Of a stretch of 64,000 bases of DNA, positions 18,357 to 30,202 are shown in pieces; position 1 is the stretch's first letter, and every line of letters starts with the position of its first letter. A program made the translations under genes and the position numbers. This DNA comes from Nitratireductor arenosus (GTDB lineage: Bacteria; Pseudomonadota; Alphaproteobacteria; Rhizobiales; Rhizobiaceae). The notes under the pieces are model-generated. The model ran no database searches. It was given only the letters and a program-made list of their open reading frames with translations, and was not told the DNA's origin. The stretch lies in NCBI RefSeq assembly GCF_009742725.1, contig NZ_WPHG01000002.1:744001-808000 (forward strand). Direction: 5' to 3'.

Positions 18357-19408
18357 GAGCATCTTCGAAGAACGCAGAGTCGGTTTTGGGATTCACGCGG
18401 TCGTGTTTGTCTGATTCACTGACGCTGGCGATTTGGCAGGAGGTGAAGATGACGAGGAGCCTGAGCGGCGACCTTCGCGGTCGGGTGATTGCGGCGATCG
18501 AGGATGGGGTTTCGACGCGGGAGGCGGCGCGTCGCTTTCGCATCGGGATCTCGACGGCCGGGGCCTGGTATCGCCGCTATCGCGAGACCGGCGAGACCGA
18601 GGCGCGCAAGCAGGGCCAGCCGTCTCACTCGAAGCTCGATGCGCACGAGGCTTTCATTGTGGGCCTGATCGAGGCGGCGCCGGACATCACGCTTGCCGAG
18701 ATCGGCGAGCGCCTTGCCGCCGAGCGCGGCGTGCGGGCTGCGCCCTCGACAGTCTGGCTGTTCCTCGACCGGCGCGGCATCACGTTCAAAAAAAGTCGGC
18801 GCATGCTGCCGAACAGCAGCGCCCCGATGTCCTGCGCCGCCGCATAGCCTGGTTCGATAGCCAGCTCGATCTCAATCCCGAGAAGCTGATCTTCATCGAC
18901 GAGACCGCGGCATCCACAAAGATGGCCCGGCTACGAGGGCGCGCGCCTTGTGGCGAACGATGCCGGGCGGCCGTTCCGCATGGTCATTGGAAAACGACCA
19001 CCTTCACCGCCGGCCTGCGACTGTCCGGCATGGCGGCGCCGATGCTGCTTGACGGCCCGATGAATGGTCCCGCGTTCCTGGCCTATGCCGAGCAAGTGCT
19101 CGCGCCAGAGCTGCGCCCTGGTGACATCGTGATCATGGACAACTTGCCGGCTCACAAGATCAGCAGCGTGCGCGAGGCCATCGAGAAGGTCGGGGCGCGG
19201 CTCCTGTTCCTCCCGCCATACTCGCCGGACTTCAACCCCATCGAAATGGCTTTCTCGAAGCTCAAAGCCTTGCTCAGAAAGGCCGCCGCGAGAACCGTTG
19301 ACGAATTGTGGTCAGTTGTCGCCGATTGCCCCTCCGCCTTCATCGCCGAGGAATGCCGGCACTATTTCGAGGCAGCCGGATATGACCCGGATTAAGTCGA
19401 ATCTGCTC
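18357..19408 (+). mobile_element. IS630-type insertion sequence
   Basis: The element is about 1,052 bp. Imperfect terminal inverted repeats begin GAGCA...TTCGA at both ends, and the ends are flanked by TA (18,355-18,356 and 19,409-19,410), the usual IS630/Tc1 target duplication. It carries one transposase in two overlapping frames and is inserted in decayed Rhs repeat DNA. Confidence 0.85.
18449..19395 (+). CDS. IS630 family transposase, -1 frameshift
   Basis: The first frame (18,449-18,847) gives a helix-turn-helix region (VSTREAARRFRIGISTAGAW). It reaches a run of seven A (18,788-18,794), where a -1 slip continues into the second frame. That frame holds the DDE catalytic core: IFIDETAAS, DIVIMDNLPAHK and PYSPDFNPIEMAFSKLK. 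The A7 slippery run fits programmed frameshifting known in this family. The product is about 315 residues. The ATG has AGGAGG upstream. Both frames look intact, so the element may still be active. Confidence 0.85.
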
Positions 19409-19410
19409 TA

Positions 19411-19500
19411 GCCGCCGGGCCGCTTGGTGGTGATGCGCGTCAGCCAGCGCCGGGCCTGGCGAGTAGGTGGGCTTGGTCGCAATGAACGCGCGAGCTTGTG
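19411..19500 (-). pseudogene. Decayed Rhs remnant, right of IS
   Basis: Minus-strand reading gives RRWLTRITTKRPGG, which looks like part of an Rhs repeat and would join, across the IS630 element, to the remnant at 18,104-18,354. It is short, and the assignment is tentative. Confidence 0.4.
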
Positions 19501-19517
19501 ATAACGAATATATCGAT

Positions 19518-19889
19518 TTATCGTATGTCTACAAAAATCCGAATCTCCTTTTCATTGCCAATATCATTCTTAATTTTATTTATATAATCTCTTAAATTCT
19601 CACTTGATTTTTTAATGATTATAAAATCATCACTTTCATTATCATAGACTCTTATATTATTTGCGCACTCTTTGAATTTTACAATAATATTCCCATCTTT
19701 ATCCAGTATGCATAACCTCTTTTTTCTAGAATTGCTTTTGATGTAGCTATCTATCGCATTATCGATGTTTATATCATTGATGTTTACGCCAGTTTTTTCA
19801 TACTTTCTCCTAACAAATATACCGTATCCCATAAATATCGCTGGCACCAGCAATACAACAGATATAATCGTTATCAGAAAGTATTTCAT
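19518..19889 (-). CDS. Putative immunity protein (cassette A)
   Basis: This 123-residue, strongly AT-rich protein has one N-terminal membrane helix (FLITIISVVLLVPAIFMGYG) and a charged soluble remainder. Its ATG follows the stop of the cassette A toxin end with no gap (TAGATG). The toxin it would match is frameshifted. No family was recognised. Confidence 0.65.
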   Translation of the reverse strand: MKYFLITIISVVLLVPAIFMGYGIFVRRKYEKTGVNINDINIDNAIDSYIKSNSRKKRLCILDKDGNIIVKFKECANNIRVYDNESDDFIIIKKSSENLRDYINKIKNDIGNEKEIRIFVDIR

Positions 19890-20905
19890 CTACTTTAGCC
19901 CGAAGAAGCCCAAACCGATGGAGGTTGCTGTGCCTGCCAATTGTCCAGCGCGTCCTGCCCTTGTGTCGGGTACGGCGACATTGGCGCCATACTCATCTGT
20001 CATACCAGCGGTAAATCCTCGGGCAAAATCGGGCCCACTTTTCTTTGCTGCGTCAATAGCCTTGGCGGCTTTGCTTTTGGCAACCGCGGCTGCCTCTGCA
20101 ACATGCGCTTTCGCGCTCTTTGCAGCTTGGACACCCGCTCGTGCGACTGCAACCGATCCCGTTATGCCAGCTCTGGACACCATCGCTGCAGCGATCGTTT
20201 CAGGCGCTACAACGGCACTCCCGAGGACGGCTAGTCCAATTGCGCTTCCTTCGCGTGTTGTTGCTGTCTGGCCTCATTTTCTGCGGTTACAGCGGATGGG
20301 GCAGCCGCATATTGTGATCCCAAGAGAGACAACTGGTCAACATGGTATGACTTGCCATGCAGACTCTTGTTCTGTTTGGCTTCGCTCGGATGCGCTTCCA
20401 CACCAAAGTTTGGGCCCGGATTTGCCGCTGTTCTCCCGCCGACCCCGTGCCCGGATGGCGCAACGTCGGGGATTCCGTCTCCGTCCTCGTCGTTGCCGCC
20501 ATAGTCCGTTCCATCCGGTTCAAAATTATGTCCGTTCGGATCACTCTTGTTGACCGGATCGTTTCCAGCATACGCATAGCGATTGGTGCCGACGCCCTCC
20601 ATGGTCGGATCCCAGTCGTCGGGTGAGATGAAGCGGCCGAAGACCGGGTCCATATAACGGGCATTGAGATAGATCAGCCCCGTCTCGGGATCGTGGCGCT
20701 CGCCGATGAAGCCTTTCTGGGTCTGGAAGCCGGTATTCAGCCGCTCGCCAAAAGCGGCGTAGCCGGTCTGCTCGACCACCGCGCCGGCGGCGTCGGTGAC
20801 GATGCGCACGGTTGCCAGATGATCGCGGTGGAGGAAATATTTGGTGCTGCCGACGACCTTCAGATCCATGTGCGGATAGCGCGTATAGGCATTGGCGCCG
20901 GTCAC
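19890..20905 (-). pseudogene. Rhs fragment truncated at both core and by frameshift (cassette A)
   Basis: This is the first tip of the array in reading direction and carries the longest core piece, including [20 protein letters not shown] and the DHLATVRIV motif typical of Rhs proteins. Its upstream part is cut by the 54-base repeat, so the large N-terminal Rhs shell is missing. After DPNGH comes a region with a DGDGIPD calcium-type motif. The frame is lost near 20,240; a one-base change restores [20 protein letters not shown] and an alanine-rich end that runs to the immunity gene. It is probably not functional as it stands. Confidence 0.7.
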
Positions 20906-20918
20906 CGTCCCGAAATCG

Positions 20919-20972
20919 TCGATCTTGCCGCCGGCTACGAGCGCCTCACGCCCTGGGGCGTGCGCTGAGGCG
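20919..20972 (+). repeat. Direct repeat, right copy
   Basis: This copy of the amidase 3' end includes the stop codon position and ends 18 bases before the LysM gene. It joins the Rhs fragment at a point with short shared sequence (TCGATCT, then GCCG). It bounds the island on the right. Confidence 0.9.
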
Positions 20973-20990
20973 CTTCGACAAGGGCGCGGC

Positions 20991-21494
20991 TCAGGCGCCG
21001 ATCGGCACTTTCAGCTCCTGGCCGACGACGATCAGGTCCGGGTCGCTGATCAGCTGCGGATTGGCGCGGGCGATCCGTTGGTAGAGGCCGGCGTCGCCGT
21101 AGGCGTCGCGGGCGATCTTCGACAAGGTGTCGCCGGCTTCGACGACATGCAGCCGGTAGCCGACATAATTCGCCACGATGCGCGGGCCGTAGATCACCGG
21201 CACGATCACCTTGTTGATCTCGGCGCCGTCGCGGGCGCTCGTTTCGAAGATTTCGACAAACAGCCGGTCGAGCTGGAAGGCGGCGTCGCCGATCGCGGCC
21301 GCGATCTGGAACTGGCCGTGCTCGCCGGTGCCGCCGCCGACGGTGACGAAGCCGGTGCGTTCGTCGTGGCCGTCATGGACGCGCCAGTCGAGCGTCGCCT
21401 CGAAGCCGCTGCCCGCGCCGGCGATCTGTACCGGATCGCCGACGAGGTCGAAGGGCTGCGGCTGCTGGACGAGATTCTTCACGATCAGGGACAT
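20991..21494 (-). CDS. LysM domain protein with Gmad2-like domain
   Basis: This 167-residue protein has an N-terminal immunoglobulin-like region resembling Gmad2 ([18 protein letters not shown]) and a C-terminal LysM domain ([18 protein letters not shown] to QELKVP), which binds peptidoglycan. No clear signal peptide is visible at the chosen start. It converges on the amidase across the island, and was probably its direct neighbour before the island formed. Confidence 0.8.
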   Translation of the reverse strand: MSLIVKNLVQQPQPFDLVGDPVQIAGAGSGFEATLDWRVHDGHDERTGFVTVGGGTGEHGQFQIAAAIGDAAFQLDRLFVEIFETSARDGAEINKVIVPVIYGPRIVANYVGYRLHVVEAGDTLSKIARDAYGDAGLYQRIARANPQLISDPDLIVVGQELKVPIGA

Positions 21495-21576
21495 GGCGAT
21501 ACCTCCATGCCGCGATCCTAAAACCTCCTGTGCGCCCGTCTGCGACGAACTTCACGCATGGCGGCGGCGCAGCCGC

Positions 21577-23109
<1,533 letters not shown>

Positions 23110-23192
23110 CAACGATCCTCCCGTGCGCAAATAAACCGGGCTTTCGTCTAGCACGCGCGGCGGTATTGGCAAGGTCACCGGGCCCCGCTGGC

Positions 23193-23221
23193 AAACGAAA
23201 ACCCGGCCGCTAAGGCCGGGT
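23193..23221 (-). terminator. Intrinsic terminator after gloA
   Basis: On the minus strand ACCCGGCC and GGCCGGGT form an 8-pair stem with a 5-base loop, followed by TTTTCGTTT. It lies about 25 bases after the gloA stop and separates gloA from pccB. Confidence 0.8.
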
Positions 23222-23245
23222 CCGGGGCGAAGCGGGGTTTTCGCC

Positions 23246-23686
23246 TTACCAGGTGCCGGTATTGGGCATCGACGCCCACGGCTCCTTTGCGGGCAGGGGG
23301 GTGCCCTCCTGCAGCAGCTCGATCGAAATTGCGTCGGGCGATTTGACGAACGCCATGTGGCCGTCGCGCGGCGGCCGGTTGATCGTCACGCCGTTGTCCA
23401 TCAGCCGCTGGCAGGTCTGGTAGATATCGTCGACGCGGAAAGCGAGATGGCCGAAATTGCGCCCGCCCTGATAGGTTTCCGGATCCCAATTATAGGTCAG
23501 CTCCAGGAGCGGGGCGCTGGTTTCGGCCGCCTGGGCCTTGTCTTTCGGCGCGGCCAAAAAGATCAGGGTGAAGCGGGCCTTGTCGTTGTCGATCCGCCGC
23601 ACTTCCTCCAGCCCGAGTTTGTCGCAATAAAAATCCAACGATTCGTCGATGTCCGAAATCCGGACCATCGTGTGCAGATAGCGCAT
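23246..23686 (-). CDS. gloA: Lactoylglutathione lyase (glyoxalase I)
   Basis: This 146-residue VOC-fold enzyme isomerises the methylglyoxal-glutathione adduct to lactoylglutathione. The expected metal ligands are in YLHTMVR (His 5), LLELTYN (Glu), FGHLAFRV (His) and SIELLQ (Glu). The ATG at 23,686 gives the standard N-terminus and has GGGGA upstream. Methylmalonyl-CoA epimerase, another VOC enzyme often near pccB, was considered, but the LHTMVR and LTYNW signatures favour glyoxalase I. Confidence 0.9.
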   Translation of the reverse strand: MRYLHTMVRISDIDESLDFYCDKLGLEEVRRIDNDKARFTLIFLAAPKDKAQAAETSAPLLELTYNWDPETYQGGRNFGHLAFRVDDIYQTCQRLMDNGVTINRPPRDGHMAFVKSPDAISIELLQEGTPLPAKEPWASMPNTGTW

Positions 23687-23963
23687 GTCGTGTTCCCCCG
23701 TTCGAGGTTGAAAGCGTTGCCGCTGATATGGCCCGCGCACGCCAGGTTGGCAACAAGGCGGGCCGGCGTGGCCGTTTTCGCTGATTTGGCCGCGACGGCG
23801 TCCAATTCACCCATTCAGCGACGAATTCTTGGCGAAGCTTGCGCGAGGCTTGTATGAACTGCCGATAACTGCAAAAAAATGGCCTCGGGCTGCTGACAGC
23901 GGCCGGCAGGGTGTTATCCTTTCAGCAAGAATCAGTCGGTTTCGTGATGGAAGGTGCGTTCGG

Positions 23964-24560
23964 ATGGGGGACAAGTCCTCTTCGGAGGGGCGGGACGCGG
24001 TCAGGTCCGGTGCGCTGGGCGCGGCGGATGGCGGGCAGGCGACCGACCTTGTCGAAATCGCCGGATCGATCAAATGGTTCGATGTCGCCAAAGGGTACGG
24101 CTTCATCCTTCCCGATGAATCGCAGTACGGCGATGTTCTTATTCACGTGACCTGTCTGAGACGGGACGGCTTCCCGACTGCTATGGAAGGCGCGCGTCTC
24201 GCATGCCTGATCCGGCGCGGTGACCGCGGTTTCCAGTGCTTCAAGGTCCTGTCGATGGATTTGAGCACGGCCACGCATCCCCAGGACCAGGAGGCCGCGC
24301 GCACGCGCACGGCCGTTACACCCGAAAGCGGCATCGAACGCGCCATCGTCAAATGGTTCAACCGCACCAAGGGATTTGGATTCTTGACGCGCGGCGAGGG
24401 CACCGAGGACATTTTTGTCCATATGGAAACGCTGCGCCAATACGGCATCGCCGAGTTGCGGCCGGGCCAGGTGGTACTGGTGCGCTACGGACAATCCGAC
24501 AAAGGCCTTATGGCTGCCGAAATCTACCCGGATGTTGGGACGCTTCCGCTCACCAATTGA
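23964..24560 (+). CDS. Tandem cold-shock domain protein
   Basis: This protein of 198 residues contains two cold-shock domains. The first has IKWFDVAKGYGFI and VLIHVT, the second VKWFNRTKGFGFL and IFVHMETL, giving RNP1- and RNP2-like motifs that bind single-stranded RNA or DNA. A polar linker of about 30 residues separates them. The start at 23,964 follows GGAAGG. The double-domain layout is common in Rhizobiales. The 277 bases between it and gloA hold both promoters, and I see no other gene there. Confidence 0.88.
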   Translation: MGDKSSSEGRDAVRSGALGAADGGQATDLVEIAGSIKWFDVAKGYGFILPDESQYGDVLIHVTCLRRDGFPTAMEGARLACLIRRGDRGFQCFKVLSMDLSTATHPQDQEAARTRTAVTPESGIERAIVKWFNRTKGFGFLTRGEGTEDIFVHMETLRQYGIAELRPGQVVLVRYGQSDKGLMAAEIYPDVGTLPLTN

Positions 24561-24575
24561 CCGGGTCCGAACTGA

Positions 24576-25085
24576 ATGACACTCTTTCTCCGGCTGGCGC
24601 TCGCGGTGGCGTTGCTTGCTTTTTCAGCGCTGGCAGCGCCAATCCACCGCCCGGCCACGGCCCAGACAAGCGGCCGGGCCCAGCAGCTGGCCGTCGATCC
24701 GTCGGCGCTGGTCGTCGAGGCGGCCGGCGGCGACAGGTTGTTCTCGGTCGAGATCGCCGCCCGTCCCGACGAGCGCAGCCGGGGCCTGATGTACCGCAAG
24801 ACCATGCCGGCCGACCGGGGCATGCTGTTTGTGTTCGAAGAGACGCGTCCGGTCGGGTTCTGGATGCAAAATACCAGCCTGCCGCTCGACCTTTTGTTCA
24901 TTTCCGACCATGGCCGTGTTCGCGCGATCCTGCCGGGCCGGCCGTTTTCCACCGATCTGATCGCGGCCGACGAGCCGGTCCGATTTGTGCTTGAACTCAA
25001 TGCCGGCATTGCGCAAAAGACGGGGATCAAGGTCGGCGATCGCGTGCGCCATCCGATCATCGAGTCGGTTACGCGCGGGCGTTGA
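24576..25085 (+). CDS. DUF192 family exported protein
   Basis: This 169-residue protein has a signal peptide (LALAVALLAFSALAAP) and a DUF192 domain with RSRGLMYRKTMP and the motif VGFWMQNTSLPLDLLF. Function of the family is unknown. It begins 15 bases after the cold-shock gene and is followed directly by an alpha/beta hydrolase, so the three probably form one transcript. Confidence 0.9.
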   Translation: MTLFLRLALAVALLAFSALAAPIHRPATAQTSGRAQQLAVDPSALVVEAAGGDRLFSVEIAARPDERSRGLMYRKTMPADRGMLFVFEETRPVGFWMQNTSLPLDLLFISDHGRVRAILPGRPFSTDLIAADEPVRFVLELNAGIAQKTGIKVGDRVRHPIIESVTRGR

Positions 25086-25111
25086 CCGCACGCACGGAAG
25101 CCGGATCGCGC

Positions 25112-25867
25112 ATGCAGCATTTTTCCCATGACGGTTTCGATCTGGCCTATCTGGACGAAGGCGAGGGCGACCCGGTCCTCCTCATTCACGGCTTCGCCTC
25201 CAACACGCGCGTCAACTGGGTCTCGCCCGGCTGGGTCAAGACGCTGACGGAGGCCGGCTACCGGGCGATCGCGCTCGACAATCGCGGCCACGGCGCCTCC
25301 TCAAAGAGCCATCGCAGCGCCGACTACCATCCCGACAAGATGGCTGCCGACGCGGCGGCGCTGCTCGACCATCTCCGCCTCGAACGCGCGCATGTGATGG
25401 GCTATTCGATGGGCGCCCGCGTCGCCGCCTTCATGGCGCTGGCCTTTCCCGAAAAAGTGGCCACGCTGGTTTTCGGCGGGCTGGGCATCGGCATGGTCGA
25501 GGGCGTTGGAGAGTGGGACACGATCGCCGCCGCGCTGACCGCCGCCGATCCGGCGACGATCACCGACCCGCGCGCCAAAATGTTCCGCGCCTTCGCCGAC
25601 CAGACCAAAAGCGACCGCCAGGCGCTGGCGGCCTGTATCGAGACGTCGCGCCAATTGCTGGCGCGCGAGGACGTCGCGCGCATCGTCCAGCCGACCCTGG
25701 TCGCGGTCGGAACGACCGACGATATCGCCGGCTCGCCCGACGAACTGGCCGCGCTGATGGCGAACGCAACCGCTTTTGCGATCGAGGGCCGGGACCACAT
25801 GCTGTCGGTCGGTGACCGCGCCTTCAAGAAACGGACTTTGGCGTTTTTCGAGGAGAACCCGCTGTGA
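25112..25867 (+). CDS. Alpha/beta hydrolase
   Basis: This 251-residue enzyme has the alpha/beta hydrolase pattern: oxyanion region LLIHGFASN, nucleophile elbow GYSMGA (Ser 99), an acid in VGTTDDIAG, and the histidine in GRDHMLSVG. The substrate is unknown. The ATG at 25,112 is chosen; a TTG at 25,082, overlapping the DUF192 stop, is an alternative. Its stop overlaps the GTG of a second hydrolase gene. Confidence 0.85.
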   Translation: MQHFSHDGFDLAYLDEGEGDPVLLIHGFASNTRVNWVSPGWVKTLTEAGYRAIALDNRGHGASSKSHRSADYHPDKMAADAAALLDHLRLERAHVMGYSMGARVAAFMALAFPEKVATLVFGGLGIGMVEGVGEWDTIAAALTAADPATITDPRAKMFRAFADQTKSDRQALAACIETSRQLLAREDVARIVQPTLVAVGTTDDIAGSPDELAALMANATAFAIEGRDHMLSVGDRAFKKRTLAFFEENPL

Positions 25868-26733
25868 GCGAACCGCATCGGCTGGAATTCTCCGGCGCCG
25901 AGGACAATCGACTTGTCGCCGACTTCTGGGACGGGCGCGGGCACCCGGTGCTGTTTTTCCACGGTGGCGGCCAGACCCGCCGAGCCTGGGACCTGACCGC
26001 GCGCCGTGTCGCCCAGGAAGGCATGCGCGCCATCACCGTCGATCTGCGCGGCCATGGCGAAAGCGCCTGGGTGGAGAGCGGCAGATACCGGTTTTCCGAT
26101 TTCGCCGACGACGTCGCCGCCATCATCCGCCAGACGGCCGAACGCTTCCATGCCGCGCCGTCGGCGGTCGGGGCTTCGCTCGGCGGTCTGTCGTCACTCG
26201 CCGCCGAGGTCAGGAACGGCCCCTTGCTCGAGGCGCTGGTGCTGGTCGACATCACCCCGCGCATGGACCCCGACGGCGTTGCCAAGATCCAGGGCTTTAT
26301 GGCCGAGCGCATGGATGAGGGCTTCGCGACGCTGGAAGACGCCGCCGACGCCATCGCCTCCTATCTGCCGCACCGCAAGCGCCCGCGCTCGCTCGAGGGC
26401 CTGCGCAAGAATCTGCGCCTCGGCGAGGACGGCCGCTATCGCTGGCACTGGGATCCGGCCTTCATGCGCGGCGACAACACCATCAACGACAATGCGCGCG
26501 AATTCGCCGAAGGCCTGATCGGCGCTGTGCCCGAATTGCATTTGCCGGTGCTTCTGGTGCGCGGCATGAATTCGGAACTGGTACAGGAGGATTTCGCCCG
26601 CGAATTCGTCGAGCAGGCGCCGAATGCGTCCTATGTCGACGTGTCCGGCGCCGGCCACATGGTGGCGGGCGACAAGAACGATCTGTTCTGCAACGCGGTA
26701 CTGGAGTTCCTGACCGACCGCGAGGCGGCCTGA
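25864..26733 (+). CDS. Alpha/beta hydrolase
   Basis: This 289-residue hydrolase has LFFHGGGQTRRAW, the nucleophile elbow VGASLGGLS (Ser 105), and a C-terminal histidine in SGAGHMVAGD. It resembles peroxidase-type or esterase members, with a cap insertion in the middle. The GTG start overlaps the previous stop (GTGA), so the pair is co-translated. The substrate is unknown. Confidence 0.85.
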   Translation: MSEPHRLEFSGAEDNRLVADFWDGRGHPVLFFHGGGQTRRAWDLTARRVAQEGMRAITVDLRGHGESAWVESGRYRFSDFADDVAAIIRQTAERFHAAPSAVGASLGGLSSLAAEVRNGPLLEALVLVDITPRMDPDGVAKIQGFMAERMDEGFATLEDAADAIASYLPHRKRPRSLEGLRKNLRLGEDGRYRWHWDPAFMRGDNTINDNAREFAEGLIGAVPELHLPVLLVRGMNSELVQEDFAREFVEQAPNASYVDVSGAGHMVAGDKNDLFCNAVLEFLTDREAA

Positions 26734-26742
26734 GGGTTTTCG

Positions 26743-27555
26743 TCAGCGCCGGTCTTCCAGCCTCTCTTTCAGGAATGCGAGATAGCGCCGGCGGCTGTCG
26801 GCGCCCGCCGCCGGATTGCCGCCGACAGTCTTCGCGCCGCCCACGCCGGGGACTTTTTGCCGCGGCAGGCCGGGCAGGTCGAAGGAATGGTGCGCGCCGC
26901 GATAGGCCACGATGCGCGCCGGATACGAACCCGAAGCGGGGCGAAGACGCGTGCAGCGCTCGGCCGGCGTCCAGTCGTCGTCGAGGCCGGTCAGGATCAG
27001 AACCGGGGTGGTAAAGCGGCTCATACCGGCCCTGCCATAACCGTCGGCGCACCAGGGATAATAGGCCACGATCGCCGCGAAGCGGCCGCCGGCGCCGGCC
27101 GCCATCTCGAGCGCGACCGAACCGCCGAAACTCTGGCCGAGAAAGGCCAGCCGCCGCGCATCGACGCGCCGAAGCCGTCCGAGCCGCGCCGCCGCGTCGG
27201 CGATGTCGGCTGGAACCGCTTTCGTCAACCGCGCCAGCAGGGCCGCGCGGGCGCAGATCGTGTCGAGCCCGCGCGGCGACAAGACATCGATGATCGCCGC
27301 CGCGAAGCCGGCCGCGTTGAGCGCGCGGGCATGGGCGCGAAGGCCGCGCGCAACGGCAGGCGGGCTGTTGCCGCCGCAGCCGGGCATGACGATCACGGCC
27401 GGAAACGGACCGTCGCCGGCCGGATAATGCACTGTCATTGCCCAGCCGTCGCCCGCGATCCGTTCAGACGTGGCCGCAGCCGGCGGCGTCGCGGCGCCCA
27501 GCGCCAGAACAACGACCAGGATGAAAAACGATGTCAGGCGTGCGGGTCTGCTCAT
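26743..27555 (-). CDS. Dienelactone hydrolase-like exported protein
   Basis: This 270-residue protein has a signal peptide (SFFILVVVLALGAATPPAAA) and the dienelactone hydrolase pattern: VIVMPGCGG, nucleophile in FLGQSFGGSVAL, acid in LTGLDDDWTP and histidine in RGAHHSFD. It is probably periplasmic. It converges on the second alpha/beta hydrolase with about 9 bases between the stops. The substrate is unknown. Confidence 0.85.
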   Translation of the reverse strand: MSRPARLTSFFILVVVLALGAATPPAAATSERIAGDGWAMTVHYPAGDGPFPAVIVMPGCGGNSPPAVARGLRAHARALNAAGFAAAIIDVLSPRGLDTICARAALLARLTKAVPADIADAAARLGRLRRVDARRLAFLGQSFGGSVALEMAAGAGGRFAAIVAYYPWCADGYGRAGMSRFTTPVLILTGLDDDWTPAERCTRLRPASGSYPARIVAYRGAHHSFDLPGLPRQKVPGVGGAKTVGGNPAAGADSRRRYLAFLKERLEDRR

Positions 27556-27702
27556 GCGGTTTTAAACCACGGTTTGCGTCCTGGCGCACGCGGTCCCTGG
27601 AGAGTTGGGTCGCGGACGCTTTTCGGCTTGGACCAAGACCCGATGCTTTCGCGACGTCGGTCCGGGTTCTAAACTCAAGTGAACACTGGCAAGAAGGATG
27701 AC

Positions 27703-28695
27703 ATGATGGCCGTCCCGGATTTTCCCGTCTTCGACCTGTCGGGTTTCGAAAACGCCGCGCCCGAGGAACGCCGGCGGCTCGGCGCCGAGGTCGACGCGAT
27801 CTGCCGCAACACCGGCTTTCTGGCCGTCAGCGGCCACGGGGTTCCGCAGGCGACCATCGATAAGGCCTGGAACGCGGCCCGCGATTTCTTCGACCGCCCG
27901 GCCGAGGAGAAAAACGAGGCGCGGGCGCCTTATGCCGGTTATCCCTATGGCTATCTCGGGCCGCAATCCGAGGCGCTCGCCAAGTCGCGCAATGTCGACA
28001 CGCCGCCCGATCTGAAGGAGAGTTTTAACGGCGGGCCGGCCGCCGTGCCCGGCGGGCTGACCGACAAGGACGCGCTCGCCTTCTGCTATGCCGAGACGAT
28101 CTGGCCGGTAGCGCCGGACGGGTTTCGCGACGCCTGGCAGGCCTATTACGCGGCGATGGAGGATCTGGCCGCGCGCATCATGCGCGTCTTCGCCGTTGCG
28201 CTGGACCTGCCGGAAAGTTTTTTCGCCGCCGCGATCGACCGGCCGATCAGCGCCCTGCGCGCGCTCAACTATCCAGACCAGGAGACACCGCCCGAACCGG
28301 GACAATTGCGCGCCGGCGCGCATACCGACTATGGCAGCCTGACCATCCTGCTGCCACAGGTCGGTTCGGGCGGGCTGGAGATCTTTACGCCGGAAGGCGA
28401 GTGGCGCGCCGTGCCGCCGGTGCCGGGCGCCTTCGTCATCAATATAGGCGACCTGATGGCGCTGTGGACCAACGACCGCTGGGTCTCGACCCTGCACCGG
28501 GTGGTCAACCCCGAGCCGGACGGATCGGGCTCTGCGCGCCGCCAGTCCTTCGCCTTTTTCCACCAGCCGAACTGGGACTACGAGATCGCCTGCATCCCGT
28601 CCTGCCTGGAGCCGGGCACGACGCCGAAATACGAACCGGTTCTGTCGGGGCCCTATCTGATGGGCAAGTTCAAGTCGACGGTGAAGGCGGCCTGA
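27703..28695 (+). CDS. 2-oxoglutarate/Fe(II)-dependent dioxygenase
   Basis: This 330-residue enzyme belongs to the isopenicillin N synthase-like oxygenases. It has the DIOX_N start FPVFDLSGF, SGHGVPQ, and the iron-binding HTDYGS and LHRVVNP with the 2-oxoglutarate arginine in RRQSFAFF. The substrate is not predictable. The ATG at 27,703 follows AAGAAGGA; the frame also has a GTG at 27,679. It is divergent from the exported hydrolase gene. Confidence 0.88.
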   Translation: MMAVPDFPVFDLSGFENAAPEERRRLGAEVDAICRNTGFLAVSGHGVPQATIDKAWNAARDFFDRPAEEKNEARAPYAGYPYGYLGPQSEALAKSRNVDTPPDLKESFNGGPAAVPGGLTDKDALAFCYAETIWPVAPDGFRDAWQAYYAAMEDLAARIMRVFAVALDLPESFFAAAIDRPISALRALNYPDQETPPEPGQLRAGAHTDYGSLTILLPQVGSGGLEIFTPEGEWRAVPPVPGAFVINIGDLMALWTNDRWVSTLHRVVNPEPDGSGSARRQSFAFFHQPNWDYEIACIPSCLEPGTTPKYEPVLSGPYLMGKFKSTVKAA

Positions 28696-28783
28696 CAGGG
28701 GCTGTCCGGTGCCGGCCAGTCCCGAGGCCGCAGACGGGGCGCGTTCCGGCCCCCGCTGTGGCGCGCCGCGCATTGCCTTTTGA

Positions 28784-30112
<1,329 letters not shown>

Positions 30113-30125
30113 AATCCGTGTTCTG

Positions 30126-30146
30126 CGCGGCGCCGACGGCGCCGCG
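30126..30146 (+). terminator. Strong GC hairpin after eno
   Basis: CGCGGCGCC and GGCGCCGCG form a 9-pair stem with a 3-base loop just after the enolase stop. There is no T run after it, so it may be a pause site, a 3' end stabiliser or a Rho-assisted stop rather than a classic terminator. Confidence 0.4.
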
Positions 30147-30202
30147 TAACCGGGTGTTAAGCACAAAGCAGGCATGGTGACGGGGAAAGGATTCCCCCGC
30201 CC

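Noticed and set aside
11756-20905. CRISPR array or regularly spaced short repeats in the AT-rich island
   Set aside because: The repeats are long coding units of several hundred bases with variable spacing, not short repeats with uniform spacers.
23246-23686. Methylmalonyl-CoA epimerase next to pccB
   Set aside because: The VOC protein has the LHTMVR and LTYNW signatures of glyoxalase I, and a terminator separates it from pccB.
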